DNA from: Magicicada septendecula
Taxonomy: Eukaryota; Arthropoda; Insecta; Hemiptera; Cicadidae
Reading direction: 5' to 3'
Length of the DNA stretch: 64,000 nucleotides
Assembly (NCBI GenBank): GCA_034769895.1
Contig: CM068372.1
Location: 240,088,343 to 240,152,342, forward strand
The translations under genes and the position numbers were made by a program. Position 1 is the stretch's first letter; each line of letters starts with the position of its first letter. The notes below the pieces were generated by a model. The model worked only from the letters and a program-made list of their open reading frames with translations. It ran no database searches and was not told where the DNA came from. Of this stretch, positions 25,623 through 39,702 are shown one piece after another.

Positions 25623-26897
25623 TCAACCTCCATCGTCAAAAATTAAACGGGGTTTCACATAGCATCGTTCAATTTTATTACCACACAAATGACTGTTTTG
25701 TGTGTTGTGACCATACAAACTAAACTCATTTATTTTATCCACATAATCATTAAACAAGTCAACCTTAAGTACATTGGTTAAGTCTCCATCAGTAATATTC
25801 GTTATCAAGTCAGTTATTTTTTCTTCATAAAGTAAATTATTATTATTTAAACATGTATTATCAAAATAGTCTTCACTCTCTATTTTAACAGGTAAGTATT
25901 TCATCTCAACTAACATCTCTTTGAACTCATTATAGTCTCTCATTAGCGTATACAATTCTATTTCTTTATCAATGCACAACTCTCTCTCAAAACATCTTTC
26001 ATCATCATAACACCATATCACACTTTTATCATTCCACGCAGAGGGTACAAAATTATTCAACAAAAATGAACAACTCCAATCTTTCATTAATAAGGGTCTC
26101 TTGCCCACAAATAACACTTTTGAACACTCTGGTTCATCACAAATAAGGGGAAAATTTACCCTCTGCTCTACACATTCATCTACTCTCTCTTTCCATTCTT
26201 TTTCTAATTCAACAACACTAATTATTACTTCATTACAACTTATCATTTTCTCACTCTCACTTACTGTTTCACTATCTATTTTCAACGTATCGCTTTCTGA
26301 TACCACCCTTTCAATTATATTCCCATTTTCAACATCATTGTTCTTACTCTCTACTACCGCATTTTTAATTATATTCTCATTTTCAACATTATTGTTCTCA
26401 CTGGTTACTTGCTTATTATCATTATTATTTTTGCTTTTACTCTGTTCTCCTACTGACTCTACTATTCTCTCAATATCTCGTTTCAATTCATTACAACTAT
26501 TTTCGCATTTTATTTTTACCTCATCAATATCAAATTTGAGTGCATCAAATTTGCAATTGAATTCGGTCTTAATTTCATCAAAGCGATTATTTAATTCGCT
26601 ACTTCGTCTGTCTAGTTTTATGTCATTATTGTCTAAACGACTATTTAATTCGTTAAATTTGTTATTCTGAATATTGAATTTAACGTCAGAATCCCTCTTC
26701 ATTTCTTTATTTTGTTCTAGAAGTAATTGTAACATGCTCATTACATTACTATTAAATTGGGCATTATATTTTGTTGAAGTCGGGGTCAGTTGCACACCCG
26801 AATCTTCAATTACATTACTCTGTATTATAGACATTTTTAAAGTTCGTTTGTATAACACTTTTATATATAAAATTACTCTTTTTCTACACTCAAACAC
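25623..26897 (-). CDS. Array ORF copy 1, gag-position coiled-coil protein, 424 aa
   Basis: It is the only long ORF of the element and starts about 160 bp inside the 5' side, where gag normally sits. Residues about 50-150 are a heptad-like Asn/Asp/Lys/Glu coiled coil with repeated units (NELNSRLDNND, ELNNRFDEIKTEF). Residues about 150-210 are Asn/Ser/Glu-rich with a duplicated motif (VENENIIKNAVVES / VENGNIIERVVSES). The C-terminal half is more globular with scattered Cys and Trp (NFPLICDEPECSKVLFVGKR, SAWNDKSVIWCYDDERC) and ends RLIFDDGG. There is no CCHC knuckle, protease or RT. The first 21 residues may be upstream extension; a second Met opens MSIIQSNVIEDSG. A structural gag-like role is inferred from position and coiled coil only. 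Confidence 0.72.
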   Translation of the reverse strand: MFECRKRVILYIKVLYKRTLKMSIIQSNVIEDSGVQLTPTSTKYNAQFNSNVMSMLQLLLEQNKEMKRDSDVKFNIQNNKFNELNSRLDNNDIKLDRRSSELNNRFDEIKTEFNCKFDALKFDIDEVKIKCENSCNELKRDIERIVESVGEQSKSKNNNDNKQVTSENNNVENENIIKNAVVESKNNDVENGNIIERVVSESDTLKIDSETVSESEKMISCNEVIISVVELEKEWKERVDECVEQRVNFPLICDEPECSKVLFVGKRPLLMKDWSCSFLLNNFVPSAWNDKSVIWCYDDERCFERELCIDKEIELYTLMRDYNEFKEMLVEMKYLPVKIESEDYFDNTCLNNNNLLYEEKITDLITNITDGDLTNVLKVDLFNDYVDKINEFSLYGHNTQNSHLCGNKIERCYVKPRLIFDDGG

Positions 26898-27058
26898 CTA
26901 ACACACTGTGAATTATAACACAAACATAACCTACGTAAATATGAGCGATACAATTTTTATACATTCGTCATTACCACATCCCATTTTCTGTGTATTAAAA
27001 TAGGTCTATCTCGTAAAAAAATTACAATTAAACGAAAATCCTGGCAGCGAGAGCCAAA

Positions 27059-28398
27059 TGTAACGTTAAAAAATTTGCCAAAATATATTTAATACATAAA
27101 ACCACTACCAGGACTTACCTGTTGCAGAAATTTCATCAGAAGCCCAGAGTCGCCACCTATATCTTTGAAGGACAGATATGGAGACCTTTACACTTTACCT
27201 TAATAAAAACGGACAATTTAGCAATCTGACCCCCCCAATTAATAATTCAGAAAGATTCCGATATGTTAGACGAATTTTTTCAACATAAAAATGAGTAAGT
27301 GGTAGTGACGAAATAACTTAGTCTAACACATGATTAGGTTATAAAATGATATTTTTTACTTACATAAGACGGACCTCCTCAATACAAAACGCACAAAATA
27401 ATACAAAACATTTTTCAATGGTTAAATAGGCCTTACCCTCATATATTTCTTACACTAGCGAAAGCCGCCCAGCTTTGCCCATACACACATCCATACAATT
27501 TAATATCCTCCCCTTTAATATTTGGTTTTACGAAATTAGGTTTTTATTCGTGGTAAGTTGATTAACTGTTCACGGCCGACCGAACACGTGTTTTGTTGCC
27601 CGAGTCCACGGTCCGTTATTTAACTGTCGTTGATTCACAGTTCCACTGCACCAATTATAATATTGTTACATCCGTTAATTACTCGGGTCCCGGCCGGTAT
27701 GAAGGCGTTATTTTATTTAGGTATTCATACTTAAAAGTTCGACCCGACCGGGCCCGCACAACGTGATCAGCGTCTGTTATCGAACTTGGTTTCTAGTTGA
27801 CTGTCTCGCGTCTCTTACCAATGTCGACTGCATAGGCGGTAGGAAGCTGCCGTTCACTGCCACCTGCTTTGCGTCGTCGTTCAAGCTCAGTTGTTGGGAG
27901 CTAACCACTTTATGTGTGGAATAAAGCTGGTATGTGCGTGTGACCCGAGGCCGATATTGGACTTGGCTCCGCTGACGTCATTGGAAAGGCCGGATTTAGC
28001 CATGACTTCCTGCCGCTCAAAAAAGCACATTGCTGGATTTTGCTCGTCCCAGGGCATCCTGTTTTGTGGCTGGATGCGTCACTCAAGCTTGTGTTGGGGC
28101 AGTTGCGTCTGTGTGCCGCTACACAAGTACAGATTTCTGAGAAGTTTGAAGGGGGTAAATGCTTCGCTCGCCGCGTTACACAATAACACCTGCGTATCGC
28201 TTTTGTCTCACTGTTTCTCAACATCGTGCTGTTGCATGGAAAATAACGTTGCAATGGGTTCTGTTATAATGGAATGAATTTTGTTACACAATAATTTTCA
28301 CAACTTCTTTTTTACAAGCCCGCACCAAAATGAAAGAAATAAAAATGTACTTGCCCCATACGGTGAAAATAAAAACACCAAAAAATTGACCCGCTACA
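27059..28398 (-). repeat. Array LTR 2 (shared by units 1 and 2)
   Basis: 1340 bp, same ends as LTR 1. It is flanked on the left by the primer-site-like stretch of unit 1 and on the right by the purine tract of unit 2, so one LTR serves both neighbours. Confidence 0.95.
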
Positions 28399-31300
28399 AT
28401 ACCCCCTCGATGAGAATTCTGCTGTTCACGACAGAAGAAATCTCATCGACAAACCCCGAAGAGGACCGGTGAGGAACTGGTGCCAACAACCCCCTGGTTC
28501 TTAATCTCATGGGTACACGACCCCCCCTGGCTCAGCGACTATGGACTCATCTGAACGAGATCACTGGACTTCTCCGTAAGAGATCCCAACACCGAGAAAT
28601 CGAACAGACTCGCACCACAGCCCACCGCCTTTTACCATGCTACCCCAAAAATCCTCAATCCCTGGCTAAAATTATTCCAGCTCCTCCGCCGATATGTTTC
28701 CCCTTTTTGCAAGCTGGGCTGCCTTTAGCAAATACTGGGCTCACACATACTAACATTACATGTTACCATGACACATTATAAAACTGAAAAATTCTCTTTT
28801 AAGATTTATAAAAATTAAAAAAAATTCAAAATAATATTTTATCAAAAAAATTCTCTTCATTTTTTTTTCTTTTTCTTTTGGAATGGCTTAATTTAAGTGT
28901 TTCTTCTACTTGAACAGATCCTTAATCTAACATGTCTTAGTCTAACAATACAGTGCAGTACAAAAAATCAGTAAACTAAACATGGTAAATACACACATAA
29001 TAAAATAATCATTACCTAAAATATGCATTCGCTGGCAGGCGAAAAATCAAAAAATTTTTTTTTTCTTCAAAAAATTCAAATTCCCAAAAATTTTAAAAAT
29101 CAAAAAAAATTTCCATTTTGTTTAAAGGTTTCATTTATATTTAGAAATTATTCAAAACTGGTTTAAAGGGATTAAATAAACAAATAAAATTAATTCCCTA
29201 CTATACAAGCTTAGTAGGTGTCTGACCTCATCAGCTGATCGAAACTAGGTCAAGTTCCAAACCCCTTGACCTACATATGTTATATATAAGTTCTGAAAAC
29301 ACATTGAACATCTGTAATATCCTAACTTGAAATACGAAACATAATAAAACAAAATATTTAAAACAGACAAAATATTAATATAAATAACCATCAACTTGAC
29401 ATTTAAATTATTTAAAACAAACAATTCTTAATTTTACATTATTTTCAAATTTTATCAAAATTCTGTCACTGGTTTAAAATAAAAGCTTTTATATCTTTAT
29501 TATCAATCTCTCTCTTTATTCAACAATCTTACGTTAATCTACTGTGGGTGATGTAAATTATTCATTCTCATTACTGTATTAGATCTCTGTGCATATATAA
29601 TCTTTCTCCCTCTGACTAATATTCATCAACTTCAATTATCATGACACCCATCTCTACCAAAATATCTACTAATCAAGACACTCTAAGCCCCAACTTATCA
29701 TTTAACACAAATCGTCACCTTCTCTACATATATAAAAAAAACTCTCTAACCCTTTGTACATAGGATACGTGTTTCCCCTACCCAAAACTCAATTCCCTTA
29801 TTTGGCGGCCCGGATTCTACCTAAGGCGGCCCCTCCTCACTAAAAGCTATACCAATTCCCGTCCCAACATATTTTGTTGCGAACTCCTACATGACACCAC
29901 CCTCTAATACAAAATTGCCATCCCCAAAAATCTCAATCTCATAACCTTACTACAAATACAACAAAATAGCCTCATTAATTATAAACAACAATATGTCACT
30001 CAAAATCTACATAAATTCTCCATTACTACTGTGTCAATATCAGTACTTCACAAAATTCTGTTACATTCCATTAACTCCAAAACAACATTACATCATATTC
30101 ACTTCTGCTATTTCAAATTCAACTTTGAATTCAATTGGGACAGATCTATATGCCCCACAAAATATTTATCACCCAAAACTATGTTTTATTAATCTTCACA
30201 AATTATCGCTTTATTTCTCATTGTAGCAAATTATTTTGTCATTACTTTAAAATATCCGTAATACATTAAACATTACATTGAACATCAATTACTTAAAACA
30301 TTTATAACTAATATACCAGTGACATGTTGTTGCTGATCAGCTGATCCTACTAACGCAATGAAAATACATCTCACAATTGAATAAATTATATGGAATATAT
30401 ATTTATTTATCATAACTCCTCACCTTCTTGTTTCCCCTTTCTCTGATTATTTATGTTAACCTGCCAGACGATTTAATTATTGACTTAAAAAAAAATACAC
30501 ACACATAATGAAAATACATATTCTTATCAATGCCTATACCTAACATACAACAATAAAATGATACCTTTAAAATTATAGTATGAACACCTTATATTAAGAG
30601 TCTGAACACTAGTTAATTAACAGAGCACAAGCAGTTTTGTTTGATCAAACTTTGAATAAAAAAAATGTTATGTTATAAAATTTACATTCGTGACTCCTTT
30701 GCGTCACCTCCCAGCCACACACACTATTTCAAATTATGTAGGACTGTCTCGCCCTTGCGCTTCGACAGAGACGGTATATTTTGGAGCAGGGTTTACCTCT
30801 CCGTGTCTCTGCTTCCGCTATTAAGTTTTAACATAGTGAACATCATCATGTTCTTGTTATATAATCATACACCTTTAAGACGGATCTACCACCTGTCTTG
30901 CTACCCCAAGGCGGGCAGAGTGGGAGCCACTGTTTCATAGTTCCGGGAAGATTTCCCCTAAGTTCTCCCCCCATTGAATTTCAAATATATACCAATTTCA
31001 AGTCAGCTATGGACAAGGGACTTGATATGACCATAGCTGGCCGCTAGCCAAAACCACGGTTAGTGCTGGTAAGGCAGTAACCGCCCGAAAAGTCGAGGAA
31101 ATCTGACTTTAATTTAATTGCCTGTTACACATCACTACTATGTGCGACACTGTAGTTTGGCAGTGTGTACACTTTAATTTATACTGATAAGGTGTGCCAC
31201 ACATTTATCGCCATTTTGGCCTCCGATGGAGGTAACACTCCCTGTTACCCCCAACCCATTTCGCTATTTGCGAGAGCACAGGCAACCCCCACAATAGCCA

Positions 31301-32661
31301 CTTAATAGCTAACTAATTTATTAACAATTGAACTAAACTTTCTACATATACAGTTCAACACTCCATTGTTATTATCACTTCATTGAGCACCAATCTACCC
31401 CCCAAAATATCCCCACTTCTTGTATTGACAACAAGTTTTTATTTTATTACACATCTCTTCAAAATGTTCCCATACTCACTGATACTAAACTTGACAATTG
31501 TTTTTGATCACTTAATTCTAGGATTTTTTGAAACTTGAAATTATATACATCCCATTTTTTTTTTCAAAAAAATTAAAACTCAAAAAATTTAAGTTCATTG
31601 TTAAAAATCATTGTTTCTATTAATTTGATTACCCAATTAATTTAATGGTGTTTAATTTCTCAAACTGTAAGTTACAATAATTACCTCATTATTATTTTGT
31701 CTGTGAAAATTTACTTTCAATTCTTTTATGTCACAATAGGGTTTTGCTCAAGATACTGATTCAGCAGACTACAACATTTCTGTTTACATTTGTGTGCCAG
31801 ACTTGTTTTCATAAACAACAGTTATAAACATTCTCAGTTTCAGCATTCATAGACTAAACACTTTGGTTACATCATATACTGCCATACCTGCTTGCTACAC
31901 TTTTCAAGTTTTATAAATCTTTTAGATAACATATTTGTCTCTTACATTTTTCATTCCCATTCAGATCAGATATATTTTTTGATTCATTAACAAAATTGAC
32001 CCTTTTAAATTATTGTAACTATTGTTTATGTGTTTACGCTAAGGGGAGGGTTAGGGAAATCGGGAAGATAAAAGGGATGAGGATTATTAAAAGGTCAAGA
32101 ACTAGGACTAAAGGTCGGGACAAAGCTTCCTCCGAAAATAAGGGTAAATGGAGAAAACCAAGGCTCGCGTGGGCAGGGGCGCGTCCCTGAAATAGACGAA
32201 CCCCACTGGGACAAGTGGGGAACATCTATCCGCTACCACTTACTGTTTTATATTATTCATAATTATTTATAATTATTTAACTATAGGTTTATTATAGTTA
32301 TTTAGTTGTATTTAATTACAGGATTTAATGTATTGTTTTGATTATTTCAGTTATTGGAAACAACATTTTTAATTACTTTCACCCATTGCAATAACTACAA
32401 CTCATTCATTATCTTCTTCCAAATTATTTTTGTTATTTATTTAAGCTGCAAAATATTAATATTATTATTAATATCACAACAATTTCTACTACATACACCT
32501 ATACCTAACATTTTACAATATACACAATTAATTGTGTACAACATATATTTACAATTCTTCATCATTACTTATTCAGTTATATCACACTTCAATATCTAAA
32601 ATCAGCTAGGTCATTCCCATATATTATCATATTTGAAATTGTCCAATTGTGAATTTAAGGC
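28399..32661. other. Array internal region 2, non-coding part
   Basis: Near-identical to 21359-25622, with a few single-base and length differences. No protein is recognised. Confidence 0.75.
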
Positions 32662-33936
32662 TCAACCTCCATCGTCAAAAATTAAACGGGGTTTCACATA
32701 GCATCGTTCAATTTTATTACCACACAAATGACTGTTTTGTGTGTTGTGACCATACAAACTAAACTCATTTATTTTATCCACATAATCATTAAACAAGTCA
32801 ACCTTAAGTACATTGGTTAAGTCTCCATCAGTAATATTCGTTATCAAGTCAGTTATTTTTTCTTCATAAAGTAAATTATTATTATTTAAACATGTATTAT
32901 CAAAATAGTCTTCACTCTCTATTTTAACAGGTAAGTATTTCATCTCAACTAACATCTCTTTGAACTCATTATAGTCTCTCATTAGCGTATACAATTCTAT
33001 TTCTTTATCAATGCACAACTCTCTCTCAAAACATCTTTCATCATCATAACACCATATCACACTTTTATCATTCCACGCAGAGGGTACAAAATTATTCAAC
33101 AAAAATGAACAACTCCAATCTTTCATTAATAAGGGTCTCTTGCCCACAAATAACACTTTTGAACACTCTGGTTCATCACAAATAAGGGGAAAATTTACCC
33201 TCTGCTCTACACATTCATCTACTCTCTCTTTCCATTCTTTTTCTAATTCAACAACACTAATTATTACTTCATTACAACTTATCATTTTCTCACTCTCACT
33301 TACTGTTTCACTATCTATTTTCAACGTATCGCTTTCTGATACCACCCTTTCAATTATATTCCCATTTTCAACATCATTGTTCTTACTCTCTACTACCGCA
33401 TTTTTAATTATATTCTCATTTTCAACATTATTGTTCTCACTGGTTACTTGCTTATTATCATTATTATTTTTGCTTTTACTCTGTTCTCCTACTGACTCTA
33501 CTATTCTCTCAATATCTCGTTTCAATTCATTACAACTATTTTCGCATTTTATTTTTACCTCATCAATATCAAATTTGAGTGCATCAAATTTGCAATTGAA
33601 TTCGGTCTTAATTTCATCAAAGCGATTATTTAATTCGCTACTTCGTCTGTCTAGTTTTATGTCATTATTGTCTAAACGACTATTTAATTCGTTAAATTTG
33701 TTATTCTGAATATTGAATTTAACGTCAGAATCCCTCTTCATTTCTTTATTTTGTTCTAGAAGTAATTGTAACATGCTCATTACATTACTATTAAATTGGG
33801 CATTATATTTTGTTGAAGTCGGGGTCAGTTGCACACCCGAATCTTCAATTACATTACTCTGTATTATAGACATTTTTAAAGTTCGTTTGTATAACACTTT
33901 TATATATAAAATTACTCTTTTTCTACACTCAAACAC
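32662..33936 (-). CDS. Array ORF copy 2, gag-position coiled-coil protein, 424 aa
   Basis: Its product is the same as that of the ORF at 25623-26897. Full length is kept here, consistent with recent duplication. The antisense 189-codon frame is a by-product of the low-complexity codons. Confidence 0.72.
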   Translation of the reverse strand: MFECRKRVILYIKVLYKRTLKMSIIQSNVIEDSGVQLTPTSTKYNAQFNSNVMSMLQLLLEQNKEMKRDSDVKFNIQNNKFNELNSRLDNNDIKLDRRSSELNNRFDEIKTEFNCKFDALKFDIDEVKIKCENSCNELKRDIERIVESVGEQSKSKNNNDNKQVTSENNNVENENIIKNAVVESKNNDVENGNIIERVVSESDTLKIDSETVSESEKMISCNEVIISVVELEKEWKERVDECVEQRVNFPLICDEPECSKVLFVGKRPLLMKDWSCSFLLNNFVPSAWNDKSVIWCYDDERCFERELCIDKEIELYTLMRDYNEFKEMLVEMKYLPVKIESEDYFDNTCLNNNNLLYEEKITDLITNITDGDLTNVLKVDLFNDYVDKINEFSLYGHNTQNSHLCGNKIERCYVKPRLIFDDGG

Positions 33937-34097
33937 CTAACACACTGTGAATTATAACACAAACATAACCTACGTAAATATGAGCGATACAATTTTTATA
34001 CATTCGTCATTACCACATCCCATTTTCTGTGTATTAAAATAGGTCTATCTCGTAAAAAAATTACAATTAAACGAAAATCCTGGCAGCGAGAGCCAAA

Positions 34098-35437
34098 TGT
34101 AACGTTAAAAAATTTGCCAAAATATATTTAATACATAAAACCACTACCAGGACTTACCTGTTGCAGAAATTTCATCAGAAGCCCAGAGTCGCCACCTATA
34201 TCTTTGAAGGACAGATATGGAGACCTTTACACTTTACCTTAATAAAAACGGACAATTTAGCAATCTGACCCCCCCAATTAATAATTCAGAAAGATTCCGA
34301 TATGTTAGACGAATTTTTTCAACATAAAAATGAGTAAGTGGTAGTGACGAAATAACTTAGTCTAACACATGATTAGGTTATAAAATGATATTTTTTACTT
34401 ACATAAGACGGACCTCCTCAATACAAAACGCACAAAATAATACAAAACATTTTTCAATGGTTAAATAGGCCTTACCCTCATATATTTCTTACACTAGCGA
34501 AAGCCGCCCAGCTTTGCCCATACACACATCCATACAATTTAATATCCTCCCCTTTAATATTTGGTTTTACGAAATTAGGTTTTTATTCGTGGTAAGTTGA
34601 TTAACTGTTCACGGCCGACCGAACACGTGTTTTGTTGCCCGAGTCCACGGTCCGTTATTTAACTGTCGTTGATTCACAGTTCCACTGCACCAATTATAAT
34701 ATTGTTACATCCGTTAATTACTCGGGTCCCGGCCGGTATGAAGGCGTTATTTTATTTAGGTATTCATACTTAAAAGTTCGACCCGACCGGGCCCGCACAA
34801 CGTGATCAGCGTCTGTTATCGAACTTGGTTTCTAGTTGACTGTCTCGCGTCTCTTACCAATGTCGACTGCATAGGCGGTAGGAAGCTGCCGTTCACTGCC
34901 ACCTGCTTTGCGTCGTCGTTCAAGCTCAGTTGTTGGGAGCTAACCACTTTATGTGTGGAATAAAGCTGGTATGTGCGTGTGACCCGAGGCCGATATTGGA
35001 CTTGGCTCCGCTGACGTCATTGGAAAGGCCGGATTTAGCCATGACTTCCTGCCGCTCAAAAAAGCACATTGCTGGATTTTGCTCGTCCCAGGGCATCCTG
35101 TTTTGTGGCTGGATGCGTCACTCAAGCTTGTGTTGGGGCAGTTGCGTCTGTGTGCCGCTACACAAGTACAGATTTCTGAGAAGTTTGAAGGGGGTAAATG
35201 CTTCGCTCGCCGCGTTACACAATAACACCTGCGTATCGCTTTTGTCTCACTGTTTCTCAACATCGTGCTGTTGCATGGAAAATAACGTTGCAATGGGTTC
35301 TGTTATAATGGAATGAATTTTGTTACACAATAATTTTCACAACTTCTTTTTTACAAGCCCGCACCAAAATGAAAGAAATAAAAATGTACTTGCCCCATAC
35401 GGTGAAAATAAAAACACCAAAAAATTGACCCGCTACA
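34098..35437 (-). repeat. Array LTR 3 (shared by units 2 and 3)
   Basis: 1340 bp, indistinguishable by eye from LTRs 1 and 2. Confidence 0.95.
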
Positions 35438-38400
35438 ATACCCCCTCGATGAGAATTCTGCTGTTCACGACAGAAGAAATCTCATCGACAAACCCCGAAG
35501 AGGACCGGTGAGGAACTGGTGCCAACAACCCCCTGGTTCTTAATCTCATGGGTACACGACCCCCCCTGGCTCAGCGACTATGGACTCATCTGAACGAGAT
35601 CACTGGACTTCTCCGTAAGAGATCCCAACACCGAGAAATCGAACAGACTCGCACCACAGCCCACCGCCTTTTACCATGCTACCCCCAAAAATCCTCAATC
35701 CCTGGCTAAAATTATTCCAGCTCCTCCGCCGATATGTTTCCCCTTTTTGCAAGCTGGGCTGCCTTTAGCAAATACTGGGCTCACACATACTAACATTACA
35801 TGTTACCATGACACATTATAAAACTGAAAAATTCTCTTTTAAGATTTATAAAAATTAAAAAAAATTCAAAATAATATTTTATCAAAAAAATTCTCTTCAT
35901 TTTTTTTTCTTTTTCTTTTGGAATGGCTTAATTTAAGTGTTTCTTCTACTTGAACAGATCCTTAATCTAACATGTCTTAGTCTAACAATACAGTGCAGTA
36001 CAAAAAATCAGTAAACTAAACATGGTAAATACACACATAATAAAATAATCATTACCTAAAATATGCATTCGCTGGCAGGCGAAAAATCAAAAAATTTTTT
36101 TTTTCTTCAAAAAATTCAAATTCCCAAAAATTTTAAAAATCAAAAAAAATTTCCATTTTGTTTAAAGGTTTCATTTATATTTAGAAATTATTCAAAACTG
36201 GTTTAAAGGGATTAAATAAACAAATAAAATTAATTCCCTACTATACAAGCTTAGTAGGTGTCTGACCTCATCAGCTGATCGAAACTAGGTCAAGTTCCAA
36301 ACCCCTTGACCTACATATGTTATATATAAGTTCTGAAAACACATTGAACATCTGTAATATCCTAACTTGAAATACGAAACATAATAAAACAAAATATTTA
36401 AAACAGACAAAATATTAATATAAATAACCATCAACTTGACATTTAAATTATTTAAAACAAACAATTCTTAATTTTACATTATTTTCAAATTTTATCAAAA
36501 TTCTGTCACTGGTTTAAAATAAAAGCTTTTATATCTTTATTATCAATCTCTCTCTTTATTCAACAATCTTACGTTAATCTACTGTGGGTGATGTAAATTA
36601 TTCATTCTCATTACTGTATTAGATCTCTGTGCATATATAATCTTTCTCCCTCTGACTAATATTCATCAACTTCAATTATCATGACACCCATCTCTACCAA
36701 AATATCTACTAATCAAGACACTCTAAGCCCCAACTTATCATTTAACACAAATCGTCACCTTCTCTACATATATAAAAAAAACTCTCTAACCCTTTGTACA
36801 TAGGATACGTGTTTCCCCTACCCAAAACTCAATTCCCTTATTTGGCGGCCCGGATTCTACCTAAGGCGGCCCCTCCTCACTAAAAGCTATACCAATTCCC
36901 GTCCCAACATATTTTGTTGCGAACTCCTACATGACACCACCCTCTAATACAAAATTGCCATCCCCAAAAATCTCAATCTCATAACCTTACTACAAATACA
37001 ACAAAATAGCCTCATTAATTATAAACAACAATATGTCACTCAAAATCTACATAAATTCTCCATTACTACTGTGTCAATATCAGTACTTCACAAAATTCTG
37101 TTACATTCCATTAACTCCAAAACAACATTACATCATATTCACTTCTGCTATTTCAAATTCAACTTTGAATTCAATTGGGACAGATCTATATGCCCCACAA
37201 AATATTTATCACCCAAAACTATGTTTTATTAATCTTCACAAATTATCGCTTTATTTCTCATTGTAGCAAATTATTTTGTCATTACTTTAAAATATCCGTA
37301 ATACATTAAACATTACATTGAACATCAATTACTTAAAACATTTATAACTAATATACCAGTGACATGTTGTTGCTGATCAGCTGATCCTACTAACGCAATG
37401 AAAATACATCTCACAATTGAATAAATTATATGGAATATATATTTATTTATCATAACTCCTCACCTTCTTGTTTCCCCTTTCTCTGATTATTTATGTTAAC
37501 CTGCCAGACGATTTAATTATTGACTTAAAAAAAAATACACACACATAATGAAAATACATATTCTTATCAATGCCTATACCTAACATACAACAATAAAATG
37601 ATACCTTTAAAATTATAGTATGAACACCTTATATTAAGAGTCTGAACACTAGTTAATTAACAGAGCACAAGCAGTTTTGTTTGATCAAACTTTGAATAAA
37701 AAAAATGTTATGTTATAAAATTTACATTCGTGACTCCTTTGCGTCACCTCCCAGCCACACACACTATTTCAAATTATGTAGGACTGTCTCGCCCTTGCGC
37801 TTCGACAGAGACGGTATATTTTGGAGCAGGGTTTACCTCTCCGTGTCTCTGCTTCCGCTATTAAGTTTTAACATAGTGAACATCATCATGTTCTTGTTAT
37901 ATAATCATACACCTTTAAGACGGATCTACCACCTGTCTTGCTACCCCAAGGCGGGCAGAGTGGGAGCCGCTGTTTCATAGTTCCGGGAAGATTTCCCCTA
38001 AGTTCTCCCCCCATTGAATTTCAAATATATACCAATTTCAAGTCAGCTATGGACAAGGGACTTGATATGACCATAGCTGGCCGCTAGCCAAAACCACGGT
38101 TAGTGCTGGTAAGGCAGTAACCGCCCGAAAAGTCGAGGAAATCTGACTTTAATTTAATTGCCTGTTACACATCACTACTATGTGCGACACTGTAGTTTGG
38201 CAGTGTGTACACTTTAATTTATACTGATAAGGTGTGCCACACATTTATCGCCATTTTGGCCTCCGATGGAGGTAACACTCCCTGTTACCCCCAACCCATT
38301 TCGCTATTTGCGAGAGCACAGGCAACCCCCACAATAGCCACTTAATAGCTAACTAATTTATTAACAATTGAACTAAACTTTCTACATATACAGTTCAACA

Positions 38401-39702
38401 CTCCATTGTTATTATCACTTCATTGAGCACCAATCTACCCCCCAAAATATCCCCACTTCTTGTATTGACAACAAGTTTTTATTTTATTACACATCTCTTC
38501 AAAATGTTCCCATACTCACTGATACTAAACTTGACAATTGTTTTTGATCACTTAATTCTAGGATTTATTGAAATTTGAAATTATATACATCCCATTTTTT
38601 TTTTCAAAAAAAATTAAAACTCAAAAAATTTAAGTTCATTGTTAAAAATCATTGTTTCTATTAATTTGATTACCCAATTAATTTAATGGTGTTTAATTTC
38701 TCAAACTGTAAGTTACAATAATTACCTCATTATTATTTTGTCTGTGAAAATTTACTTTCAATTCTTTTATGTCACAATAGGGTTTTGCTCAAGATACTGA
38801 TTCAGCAGACTACAACATTTCTGTTTACATTTGTGTGCCAGACTTGTTTTCATAAACAACAGTTATAAACATTCTCAGTTTCAGCATTCATAGACTAAAC
38901 ACTTTGGTTACATCATATACTGCCATACCTGCTTGCTACACTTTTCAAGTTTTATAAATCTTTTAGATAACATATTTGTCTCTTACATTTTTCATTCCCA
39001 TTCAGATCAGATATATTTTTTGATTCATTAACAAAATTGACCCTTTTAAATTATTGTAACTATTGTTTATGTGTTTACGCTAAGGGGAGGGTTAGGGAAA
39101 TCGGGAAGATAAAAGGGATGAGGATTATTAAAAGGTCAAGAACTAGGACTAAAGGTCGGGACAAAGCTTCCTCCGAAAATAAGGGTAAATGGAGAAAACC
39201 AAGGCTCGCGTGGGCAGGGGCGCGTCCCTGAAATAGACGAACCCCACTGGGACAAGTGGGGAACATCTATCCGCTACCACTTACTGTTTTATATTATTCA
39301 TAATTATTTATAATTATTTAACTATAGGTTTATTATAGTTATTTAGTTGTATTTAATTACAGGATTTAATGTATTGTTTTGATTATTTCAGTTATTGGAA
39401 ACAACATTTTTAATTACTTTCACCCATTGCAATAACTACAACTCATTCATTATCTTCTTCCAAATTATTTTTGTTATTTATTTAAGCTGCAAAATATTAA
39501 TATTATTATTAATATCACAACAATTTCTACTACATACACCTATACCTAACATTTTACAATATACACAATTAATTGTGTACAACATATATTTACAATTCTT
39601 CATCATTACTTATTCAGTTATATCACACTTCAATATCTAAAATCAGCTAGGTCATTCCCATATATTATCATATTTGAAATTGTCCAATTGTGAATTTAAG
39701 GC
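35438..39702. other. Array internal region 3, non-coding part
   Basis: Near-identical to the other two internal regions. It shares some variants with unit 2 and has several of its own. No protein is recognised. Confidence 0.75.

Noticed and set aside
26101-26670. 189-codon plus-strand frame opposite the 424-codon ORF (three copies)
   Set aside because: It is antisense to the coiled-coil coding part; Ser/Leu/Phe-rich text is the mirror of Asn/Glu/Lys codons. The minus ORF is longer and in the gag position.
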